Notes under the pieces: generated by a model | What the model was told of the DNA's origin: nothing | What the model saw: only the letters and a program-made list of their open reading frames with translations | The model's database searches: none | Part shown: one piece after another, positions 1 through 5,768 of the stretch | How the letters are laid out: the number at the start of each line of letters is the position of its first letter | Numbering within the stretch: the stretch's first letter is position 1 | Assembly: GCA_018262455.1 (NCBI GenBank) | Contig: JAGSPR010000208.1 | Coordinates: 1-15,052 of the forward strand | From: Deltaproteobacteria bacterium | Lineage (GTDB): Bacteria; Myxococcota; Polyangia; Haliangiales; Haliangiaceae | DNA length: 15,052 bases | Direction of reading: 5' to 3' | Made by a program: the position numbers and the translations under genes

Positions 1-596
1 ACGCCTACGGGCTCGGCTGCGTCGCGTTCGAGATGGCGACCGGGCGGCCACCCTTCGTCGGCGCCAGTGCCGACGAAGTCCGCACGAAGCACCTCGAGCA
101 CGTGCCGCCCGCCGCGCGGTCCATGATGCCCGACGTCTCGCCGGCCCTCGACATGCTGATCGGCCGGCTGCTGTCCAAGCAGCCCGGTGATCGGTTCTCG
201 TCGATGCGCGAGATCGCGCGTGGATTCGAGGCGCTCGGCGGCGGCGCTTCGTCGAGGCCGCTCGCGCAGACCGCCGACGATCACCCGGCGCTCGTGCTGG
301 GCGAGCTGCAGGCCCGGGGCGAGATCCACGTCAAGGGCGAGATCCAGGCCAAAGGCGAGATCCAGGCCAAGGGCGAGATCCAGTCGAACCCGGCCGAGCC
401 ATTGCCCGCCCAGGCACCGCCGAAGCGCAGCATCGAGGTCTCGTCGGAGATCACCGCGACGATCCGCCGGCAGCGCAAGACGAGGCTGCCGATGATCTTG
501 CTCGCCGTGCTGATCGTCGTCGGTGGTGCGACGGTGATCGCGCTCGGGATGCGCCAGGGGCCCGGCGGCACCAGCCGGGCGAGCGCGCCCAAGTAG
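1..596 (+). CDS. Ser/Thr protein kinase, C-terminal part (5' end outside window)
   Basis: The reading frame is open from position 3 and runs off the left edge, so only the end of the gene is present. The first residues (AYGLGCVAFEMATGRPPF) match the start of the kinase C-lobe (subdomain IX and the following helix). Further on, the PGDRFSSMREIA stretch contains the conserved subdomain XI arginine. After the kinase domain comes a linker with four GEI(Q/H)xK-type repeats (318-389). A basic segment and one hydrophobic helix follow (about 489-546, PMILLAVLIVVGGATVIALG), then a short tail. This is the usual design of bacterial Hanks-type (PknB-like) kinases: a cytoplasmic kinase tethered by one membrane helix. 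Here only about 17 residues follow the helix, so there is no sensor domain outside the membrane. The catalytic loop and ATP-binding residues are not in the window, so activity cannot be judged. The stop codon directly abuts the end of the convergent gene at 597. Confidence 0.93.
   Translation, partial: AYGLGCVAFEMATGRPPFVGASADEVRTKHLEHVPPAARSMMPDVSPALDMLIGRLLSKQPGDRFSSMREIARGFEALGGGASSRPLAQTADDHPALVLGELQARGEIHVKGEIQAKGEIQAKGEIQSNPAEPLPAQAPPKRSIEVSSEITATIRRQRKTRLPMILLAVLIVVGGATVIALGMRQGPGGTSRASAPK
318..389 (+). repeat. 18-bp tandem repeat, four units, in the kinase linker
   Basis: Four successive 18-bp units encode GEIHVK, GEIQAK, GEIQAK and GEIQSN. The second and third units differ at a single base (aaa/aag). 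The repeat stays in frame and lies between the kinase domain and the membrane helix, so copy number changes would alter linker length without breaking the frame. Confidence 0.85.
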
Positions 597-1043
597 TCAG
601 TTCCGCAGGATGCCGTGGACGAGGACCGCGCGGATCTCGAGGTCGCCGGAGTCGCCACGGCGCAGCGTGAAGTTGCAGTCCTCGCTTCCTATGGCGCCAC
701 CGGAGCCGTCGAAGTACTGCCACTGCACTTTCGCGATCACGATGCGGTCGCCCACCCAGTTCTCGTCGAGGATCTCGAGCCGCGAGTCGACGATCCCGAG
801 GGCGGCATGCTGCTGCTTCGCGGTGACCAGGATCTGCTCGACGTCGCCGATCGACTCGATCGAGGTCACGCCCGCAGCGTCGAACACGCCGGCGGGAAGC
901 GCCCACAGCGCGCTGAGTTGTCCCCCGTCCCCACTCATCACGGCGCGTTCGTAGCGACTCATGAAATCGCGCACCGCGTGCGCATGCCGGCGCAGCTGGT
1001 GCGCCCGTTGTTCGTCGTCTCTCGAGGGTTGGGGCCGTGCCAT
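597..1043 (-). CDS. NTF2/SnoaL-like small protein
   Basis: This predicts about 148 residues. The N-terminus is charged and helical (MARPQPSRDDEQRAHQLRRH), followed by FMSRYERAVMSGDGGQLSALW, a typical first-helix pattern for SnoaL/DUF4440-like cone-fold proteins. The C-terminal half consists of alternating strands (NWVGDRIVIAKVQWQYFDGS, then DLEIRAVLVHGI). Such folds serve as small-molecule binding domains or enzymes, and no catalytic residue set is evident, so the role is unknown. I chose the ATG at 1043 because AGGAG lies five bases upstream; a GTG at 1076 would add 11 residues but lacks that support. It ends base to base with the kinase gene and is divergent from the RHH gene, so the control region at 1044-1156 may serve both directions. 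Confidence 0.75.
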   Translation of the reverse strand: MARPQPSRDDEQRAHQLRRHAHAVRDFMSRYERAVMSGDGGQLSALWALPAGVFDAAGVTSIESIGDVEQILVTAKQQHAALGIVDSRLEILDENWVGDRIVIAKVQWQYFDGSGGAIGSEDCNFTLRRGDSGDLEIRAVLVHGILRN

Positions 1044-1048
1044 GCATG

Positions 1049-1053
1049 CTCCT
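1049..1053 (-). promoter_or_regulatory. Ribosome binding site of the NTF2-like gene
   Basis: On the minus strand AGGAG is followed by a five-base spacer and the ATG at 1043. It supports this start over the GTG at 1076. Confidence 0.6.
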
Positions 1054-1117
1054 GGTTCGGCAGACAATGGCTGCACTCGGTATGCCGGTGCACCTTAACT
1101 CTCCGTCTAGACACCAC

Positions 1118-1144
1118 TTGACACGTATCACGACGTGATACATC
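1118..1144 (+). promoter_or_regulatory. Candidate promoter of the RHH-UbiB operon
   Basis: A perfect TTGACA lies at 1118-1123. A weak extended -10 (TG at 1136-1137, TACATC at 1139-1144) lies 15 bases further on. This would place the transcription start near 1151-1157, at or just before the likely GTG start codon, fitting a leaderless message. The -10 match is poor, so this is a suggestion only. The promoter would be covered by the palindromes described in the next entry. Confidence 0.35.
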
Positions 1145-1163
1145 GTGTGTCACATCGTGACAC
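1125..1163. promoter_or_regulatory. Two tandem 17-bp operator-like palindromes
   Basis: GTATCAC-GAC-GTGATAC occupies 1125-1141 and GTGTCAC-ATC-GTGACAC occupies 1147-1163. Both fit the consensus GTRTCAC-N3-GTGAYAC with perfect arms. Their centres (1133 and 1155) are 22 bp apart, about two helical turns, so bound dimers would sit on the same face of the DNA. A degenerate third site may lie at 1108-1124 (right arm TTGACAC). The pair overlaps the probable promoter and the start codon of the RHH protein gene. RHH repressors commonly bind tandem palindromes cooperatively and repress their own genes, so this is probably the autoregulatory operator. That assignment is inference; the symmetry is directly visible. 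Confidence 0.7.
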
Positions 1164-1609
1164 GCAAGCGTTCTAACGAACCCGTCGACCCCGCGGAGCC
1201 GGAGCGCAAGGAACGCGTGATCCACACCCGCGTGCCCGAGAGCCTCGAGGTGCATCTCCGGCAGCGCGCCGGTCATCTCGGGATCTCGGTCTCGAACCTC
1301 GTGCGGAACGTCCTCGGTCACGCGTTCGGCCTGGTCGGAGATGTGGTCGCGGATAGCCAGAAGGTCGTCCTGGCCGCGCGCGGCGAGCCGAAGGTGGATG
1401 CGCCGGAGCACGCGATCGACGAGGTGATCGGCTGGCAGCCGATCGTGCTCGGCAAGAACGCCCTGTGTGGGCGCTGCAACGCCTTGCTCCCGCGTGGCAC
1501 GGATGCCTCGACCGGTGTCACCGAGAGCGGTGGCAGTCGGCTCATGATCTGCCAGCCGTGCGTGCAGGCGTTGCGCGCTGATCCGGACCCGCGAGGAGAC
1601 CTGCCATGA
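1157..1609 (+). CDS. Ribbon-helix-helix DNA-binding protein with C-terminal zinc ribbon
   Basis: Read from the GTG at 1157 this gives 150 residues. Residues about 21-57 form a ribbon-helix-helix: strand VIHTRVP, helix ESLEVHLRQRAGHLG, turn, helix SVSNLVRNVLGHAF, as in Arc/MetJ/CopG-type regulators. A C-terminal pair of cysteine knuckles, CGRC (C104/C107) and CQPC (C132/C135), looks like a zinc ribbon. Expected role: a dimeric DNA-binding transcriptional regulator, with the metal site adding stability, sensing or a partner surface. There is no clear Shine-Dalgarno before GTG 1157 or the alternative GTG 1145, and both starts lie inside the palindromes, so a leaderless transcript is possible. 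The stop overlaps the next start (ATGA), so it is co-translated with the UbiB-like kinase. Target genes are unknown; itself and the divergent gene are the best guesses. Confidence 0.85.
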   Translation: MTRKRSNEPVDPAEPERKERVIHTRVPESLEVHLRQRAGHLGISVSNLVRNVLGHAFGLVGDVVADSQKVVLAARGEPKVDAPEHAIDEVIGWQPIVLGKNALCGRCNALLPRGTDASTGVTESGGSRLMICQPCVQALRADPDPRGDLP

Positions 1610-3102
1610 GCTTGCCGCCCCCTGTCTCAGCATCACCCGGCACGACCGAGGACCCGACGACCCTCGCCGCGGATCTGCGCAGCGCGGTCGAGCAGATCGT
1701 CGCGCCGCTCAAGGAGACCGCGTTACACACCGCGCGGCTCGTCAAGCATCTCGGCGCGCGGCTCGATGCGTTCTCGCTCGACCTCGCGCGCGACGTAGGT
1801 GCCGTCGGCCGCGATGCCCAGGCGTTCGCCGGTGCGGCGCGCGATCAGGCGAACACCTTGCGGCGTGCCACCCCGCGCGCGGCGCGGCTCGCGCAGGCGG
1901 GGGCGGGATTACTCGCGCGCCGGCGCTGGCTCCGGCTCGCCGCGGCGGCGCGGGGCGAGGTCTCGTTGAGCGACGAAGATCAGCGCGATCTCGCGCGCCG
2001 CACCACCGCGATCGCGGCCCAGCTGCGCGGCGGGATCGCCAAGCTCGGCCAGCTCGCCTCGTGCCGGCCCGATCTGATCGGGCCGATCTGGGCCAGCGAG
2101 CTCGCCGCGCTCCAGGATGAAGTCCCGCCGATCGAGGCCACCGCGATCCGCGCCCGGATCGAGGCCGAGCTGGGACGCTCGATCGTGGAGGTGTTCGCCG
2201 ACTTCGAGGACGTGCCGCTCGCCGCCGCCTCGCTCGCGCAGGTCCACGCCGCGACGCTGCTCGATGGCACCCGGGTCGCCGTCAAGGTGCAGGTCCCCGG
2301 GGTGGAGGACCTCATCGATGCGGACATCGCGGCGCTGCGCACGGTCGCGGGCGCGCTCGGCGACGTGCCGGGGATCGACCTCGCCACGTTGGTGTCGGAG
2401 CTCTCGAGGGCGCTCAGGGCCGAGCTCGACTACGTGGCCGAGGCGCAGGCGCTGGCCTTGTTCGCGACCGCCGACGTGGTGGTGCCACGCTCGATCCCTG
2501 AGGCGTCGTCCGAGCGCGTGCTGACGATGACGAGGATCGACGGCGAGCGATTCACCGCCTGCCTCGATCGGCTCGCAGCCCCGGACCGCGATCGCCTGCT
2601 CGGCGAGCTCGTCGGCGAGGTCGCGGCCCAGATCCTCGTGCGCGGTCAGGTTCATGCCGATCCGCATCCTGGCAACTTCCTGGTCACGCCCGAGGGCAAG
2701 CTCGCGCTGCTCGATTTCGGCTGCACGCTCACCCTCGAGCCGCGCGAGCGAGCGGCCTATGCTCGCCTCGTGATCGCGATCGCCGGCGGCAACCAAGAGG
2801 CAGCCGCGAACGAGCTCGCGATCCTCGGCTTCACGGCCGACGATCCGCACCAGCTCGTCGCCCTCACCGGATCCCTGATCGGCGCGATGCGGCCGGGGGC
2901 CGCGGTGAGCGAGCTCGACTGGGAGGCGGCGTTCGCGCAGCAGCTGGCGCACGCCAGGCAACTCAGCGGGTTGACGATCCCACGCTCGTTCGTGCTACTC
3001 GGCCGCGTGCTCGCGACGATCGCGGGCCTGCTCGCGAAGTATCGGCCGGAGATCCACCTCTACCCGCTGATCGCACGCCACCTCGCCGCTGCGATCGCGT
3101 GA
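1606..3102 (+). CDS. UbiB/AarF (ABC1/ADCK) family atypical kinase
   Basis: The protein has 498 residues. Hallmarks of the UbiB family are present in order: the KxGQ motif (KLGQLAS, K146), the alanine-rich nucleotide loop (PLAAASLAQVH) replacing the usual glycine-rich loop, the VAVK lysine (K227), the HADPHPGN catalytic segment (from H350) and the DFG metal-binding motif (D370). Family members act as ATPases or atypical kinases linked to ubiquinone or other isoprenoid lipid metabolism. The first roughly 100 residues are Ala/Arg-rich and helical and are not part of the core domain; the C-terminus (LYPLIARHLAAAIA) is mildly hydrophobic. All key residues are intact, so it should be active. It is translationally coupled to the RHH/zinc-ribbon gene and no other quinone pathway gene is nearby, so its substrate cannot be inferred. 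Confidence 0.92.
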   Translation: MSLPPPVSASPGTTEDPTTLAADLRSAVEQIVAPLKETALHTARLVKHLGARLDAFSLDLARDVGAVGRDAQAFAGAARDQANTLRRATPRAARLAQAGAGLLARRRWLRLAAAARGEVSLSDEDQRDLARRTTAIAAQLRGGIAKLGQLASCRPDLIGPIWASELAALQDEVPPIEATAIRARIEAELGRSIVEVFADFEDVPLAAASLAQVHAATLLDGTRVAVKVQVPGVEDLIDADIAALRTVAGALGDVPGIDLATLVSELSRALRAELDYVAEAQALALFATADVVVPRSIPEASSERVLTMTRIDGERFTACLDRLAAPDRDRLLGELVGEVAAQILVRGQVHADPHPGNFLVTPEGKLALLDFGCTLTLEPRERAAYARLVIAIAGGNQEAAANELAILGFTADDPHQLVALTGSLIGAMRPGAAVSELDWEAAFAQQLAHARQLSGLTIPRSFVLLGRVLATIAGLLAKYRPEIHLYPLIARHLAAAIA

Positions 3103-3124
3103 CCTACCCCTGGGGTTAGGCGCG
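3096..3124. terminator. Candidate bidirectional terminator hairpin
   Basis: A near-palindrome lies between two converging genes: CGCG, a short gap, CCTACCCC, T, GGGGTTAGG, CGCG. The outer CGCG arms and the CCTA/TAGG arms match; one extra T interrupts the inner stem. It overlaps both stop codons. There is no T-run on either side, so function as a terminator is a guess based on position and symmetry. Confidence 0.35.
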
Positions 3125-3781
3125 GCTGTGCACGACCGCGACCTGCGCGGCCTCGTCCTGACGGCATGCGTGCTCGAGCAGCAAGTGCATGATCGGCAGC
3201 AGCAGCTTCGTGCGGCGAGGGACACAGCTCGTGAGCTCGAACGTGCCCTGCGTCCAGCCGAGCACCCTCATCACCGCCGCGTGCGGATCCGCGTGGGGCC
3301 CCGAGCCAGCACCGACGATCCGGCCAGCCGCGAGATCGATCCACGCGTGGTCCTCACCGGCGATCGTGAGGCGGCCCGAGGTGCCCTCCTGCTCGAGCAT
3401 CGTGAGCAGCCCGGGCAGGCCGATGGTCGACAGCGAGCCGCGCAACGCGATCGGATCGCGGGGTGGCGGGCTCGGGTGCACGAGACGACACGTCCGCGCG
3501 ATCAGCTCGGGGCTCGTGAACGGCTTGCCGAGAAAGTCGGCGGCTCCGTGCTCGAACGCCATGACCACATCCGAGCGGTCATTCGAGGTCATGATCGCCG
3601 GGATTCCTGCGAGCGTCGGATGGTTCGCGAGCTGGTCGAGGAACGGCAAGCCCTCGGTGACCGCCATCGCACGATCGATGAGCACGATGTCGGGACGCTG
3701 GTGCAGGCAGGCCGCGAGCGCGTCTATCGCGGAGGTCGCGGTGGCCACGGTGAAGCCGATCTCGCTCAGCGCGGACGACAT
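3116..3781 (-). CDS. Response-regulator receiver + DUF4388 protein, N-terminus missing
   Basis: Residues 1-100 are a receiver domain that starts too late. The phosphoacceptor aspartate (VLIDRAMA, D36), the switch Thr/Ser (IMTSND, T65/S66) and the conserved lysine (GKPF, K86) are visible, but the first strand and the acidic pair that binds magnesium are absent. Residues from about 112 on (LRGSLSTIGLPGLLTMLEQE, then a GRIVGAG strand and a VLGWTQGTFEL strand) match DUF4388/PATAN, a domain often joined to receivers in myxobacteria. The frame is open upstream of the ATG without another start codon; extending it reads PQTRLLERM just before the ATG, which is what normally follows the acidic pair of a receiver. 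The missing piece probably lay where the PilZ frame now ends. This is probably the 3' part of a broken PilZ-receiver-DUF4388 gene, or of two adjacent genes damaged at the junction. As it stands, phosphorylation would be impaired. Confidence 0.8.
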   Translation of the reverse strand: MSSALSEIGFTVATATSAIDALAACLHQRPDIVLIDRAMAVTEGLPFLDQLANHPTLAGIPAIMTSNDRSDVVMAFEHGAADFLGKPFTSPELIARTCRLVHPSPPPRDPIALRGSLSTIGLPGLLTMLEQEGTSGRLTIAGEDHAWIDLAAGRIVGAGSGPHADPHAAVMRVLGWTQGTFELTSCVPRRTKLLLPIMHLLLEHACRQDEAAQVAVVHSRA

Positions 3782-4113
3782 TCGCTCGAGCAGCCGCGTC
3801 TGAGGCCCGGCTCGCGACCGAGGATACGTGCCTCGGGCTCCGGCAGCACGTGCGCCACCGTGGCTGCGGTGGCGCGCCGCTGACCCTCGACGGTGATCGT
3901 GACGTGGACGAGCGTGCCCGCGGGGATCGGCCGCTCCAGCTGGAGGAACATGCCGGACCGCGAGAGGTCGGCCACGTTGACGACCCGCCGGCGCTCCGGG
4001 GTCGCGAGCTCGGCGGGCAGCCCCACGGAGTATCGATCAGCACGCCTGCGCACAGGGCTTGGTACCCGGGTTCCCCAGCTTCCTCCAAGCACTTCCTCGG
4101 GCCGCAACCCCAC
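3766..4113 (-). CDS. PilZ domain protein, probably the 5' part of a broken signalling gene
   Basis: This predicts 115 residues from a GTG at 4113; GTG codons at residues 8 and 21 are alternatives. The RRADR motif (R23 and R27) and DLSRSG (D49, S51, G54) are the two c-di-GMP-binding signatures of PilZ domains, followed by strands GTLVHVTITVEG and ATAATVAHVLP. The usual last PilZ strand should follow EARILGREPG, but the frame gives an arginine/cysteine-rich tail (LRRGCSSECRPR) and stops. At that point the receiver-DUF4388 frame takes over, and adding one base in the run at 3806-3808 would join the two frames. Role if intact: a c-di-GMP effector linked to a two-component output. The start faces the EamA gene across 128 bp in which I see no clear promoter. 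Confidence 0.72.
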   Translation of the reverse strand: MGLRPEEVLGGSWGTRVPSPVRRRADRYSVGLPAELATPERRRVVNVADLSRSGMFLQLERPIPAGTLVHVTITVEGQRRATAATVAHVLPEPEARILGREPGLRRGCSSECRPR

Positions 4114-4241
4114 CCGTACCCCACGAGATCCCGAGGTTCGCGGTCCGGTCCCACGGCTCGCAATCGCTTTGGCTGGAGCAGGTTGCCGCGCCGCGGCATG
4201 ACACGACGGCCCAGGTCGGTGCGTCGTGTTATGAGCGCGGA

Positions 4242-5135
4242 ATGGCCTCGCGGATGCCGTCGCGCGGTCTGCTGTACATGGCGGCCAGCGCGCTCGGGTT
4301 CTCCGGCATGAGCGTGCTCGTCAAGGTCACGAGCCCACGGCTGCCCACGGGCGAGATCGTGCTCGCGCGTGCGGTGGTGACGCTCGTGCTGTCGTACGTG
4401 ATGGTGAAGCGGGCTGACCTTTCGCCGTGGGGCAACGAGCGCGGGCGACTGGTGCTCCGCGGCCTGCTCGGGTTCGGCGGATTGACCTGCTACTACGTCG
4501 CGCTCGCGCACCTGCCGCTCGCGGATGCGACCACGATCCAGAACACCACGCCGCTCGTGACCGCGCTGCTTGCGTGGTGGCTGCTCCGCGAACAGGTCGG
4601 CTGGTCGACGGTGGTGGCGATCGGTTTCGGCATCGCCGGCGTGATGCTCGTCGTCCACCCGAGCGGCGCGGGTCTCGATCCGGTCGGCCTCGCGTTCGGG
4701 TTCGGCGCCGCGACGTGTTCCGCGGTCGCGTACGTCACGGTCCGCCAGCTCGCCCGCACCGAGCACCCGCTGGTCATCGTCTTCTACTTCCCGCTCGTGG
4801 CCACGCCGCTCGCGATCCCGTGGGCGGTGGCGGACTGGGTTACCCCGCAACCGATCGACTGGCTCCTGTTGATCGCGATCGGCCTCGCGACGCAGGTCGG
4901 CCAGGTGTTCCTGACGATGGGGCTCTCGGTCGAGCGCGCTGGCCGTGCCACGTCGGTGGGCTATCTGCAGGTCCTCTTCGCGATGATCTGGCAGAGCCTC
5001 GTGTTCGCCGATCCCCCGACACTCACCACGCTCGCCGGCGCCGGGTTGATCGTCGCCGGCACCCTCGCGGTCGCTAGCGTCGGCACGGCCGGACGAGCCA
5101 GCCCATCGCCCAGGTCACCACCGCCACCAGCGTGA
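4242..5135 (+). CDS. EamA/DMT-family transporter (10 TM)
   Basis: The predicted length is 297 residues, normal for drug/metabolite transporters with two EamA repeats. Many hydrophobic helices are visible. The typical signature PLADATTIQNTTPLVTALLA follows the first repeat's third helix and leads into VVAIGFGIAGVMLVVHPSG. The second repeat ends with TLAGAGLIVAGTLAVAS. It sits in the inner membrane; the substrate (amino acid, nucleoside, drug or similar) cannot be predicted. The frame is open upstream to 4059, but the segment before MASRMPSRGLLYMAASALG lacks transporter character, so I place the start at ATG 4242, with ATG 4254 as an alternative; the Shine-Dalgarno is weak. The Pro/Ser-rich end overlaps the end of the convergent PAP2 gene by 62 bp. 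Confidence 0.88.
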   Translation: MASRMPSRGLLYMAASALGFSGMSVLVKVTSPRLPTGEIVLARAVVTLVLSYVMVKRADLSPWGNERGRLVLRGLLGFGGLTCYYVALAHLPLADATTIQNTTPLVTALLAWWLLREQVGWSTVVAIGFGIAGVMLVVHPSGAGLDPVGLAFGFGAATCSAVAYVTVRQLARTEHPLVIVFYFPLVATPLAIPWAVADWVTPQPIDWLLLIAIGLATQVGQVFLTMGLSVERAGRATSVGYLQVLFAMIWQSLVFADPPTLTTLAGAGLIVAGTLAVASVGTAGRASPSPRSPPPPA

Positions 5136-5721
5136 TCGCGGCGACCACGTCCGACACGAAGTGCGCGTTGACTCCGAGTCGCGCGATCATCGCAAAGCCG
5201 ACGAGCGCGAGCAGCGGCCGGGTCCTCGGTGCGACCACCGCGAGCGGGACGAGCAGCGACGCGAACAGCACGACGTGCCCAGACGGGAACGAGATGCCGC
5301 CCACCCAGCCAAACGTCTCGTCGGGCGCGCCTCGCATCAGCCACTCGGTCGGTCTCAGCCGTCCGGTGGCTTCCTTGCACCAGATCATCGCCAGCCGGCA
5401 CACGAGCTGCGTGCTGGCGAGCAGCATCCACGCCGGCGCGTGGGCGCGCAGCCGCGGCACGCTGACCGTCACGATCATGCCGAGGACGAGCACCACCGGC
5501 AGCGCGAGCCGATGCAACGGCAGCAGCACGCCATACTCGAGCGCCTCGATGCCGCGATCCCACACCGCGAGCGGTTCGTACCGCGCGAGCCAGCGCGCGA
5601 CCGGCTGGTCGATCGCGAGGATGAGCAGCGCGGACATCGCGGCCGCGACCGCGGCGACCACGAGGAGTGAACTCGGAGCCGGCTGACGCTCACTGCGCGG
5701 AAGCTCCACGCCTGGTTCCAT
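5074..5721 (-). CDS. PAP2-family membrane phosphatase
   Basis: The predicted length is 215 residues from ATG 5721; a TTG at 5745 is an alternative. All three motifs of the PAP2/acid phosphatase superfamily are complete: K116-x6-R123-P124 (KEATGRLRP), PSGH at 146-149, and R181-x5-H187-x3-D191 (RLGVNAHFVSD). Several membrane helices flank them. Relatives dephosphorylate lipid phosphates such as undecaprenyl pyrophosphate or phosphatidic acid, or lipid A, on the outer face of the inner membrane. The actual substrate cannot be read from the sequence. It lies 47 bp downstream of the DUF6600 lipoprotein gene on the same strand and may be co-transcribed with it. Its 3' end overlaps the EamA gene end by 62 bp. 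Confidence 0.9.
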   Translation of the reverse strand: MEPGVELPRSERQPAPSSLLVVAAVAAAMSALLILAIDQPVARWLARYEPLAVWDRGIEALEYGVLLPLHRLALPVVLVLGMIVTVSVPRLRAHAPAWMLLASTQLVCRLAMIWCKEATGRLRPTEWLMRGAPDETFGWVGGISFPSGHVVLFASLLVPLAVVAPRTRPLLALVGFAMIARLGVNAHFVSDVVAAITLVAVVTWAMGWLVRPCRR

Positions 5722-5768
5722 GCCATCACGCGCGGCGCCGCGCAATCGCCGAGACCGGCTCGCGTCGG

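Noticed and set aside
1909..2961. 350-codon minus-strand open frame opposite the UbiB-like gene
   Set aside because: Antisense shadow; the sense frame carries all UbiB motifs.
3579..4850. 423-codon minus-strand open frame spanning the PilZ, receiver and EamA regions
   Set aside because: It runs out of frame across two real minus-strand domains and antisense to the transporter; low-complexity Arg/Ala/Ser content and no motif.
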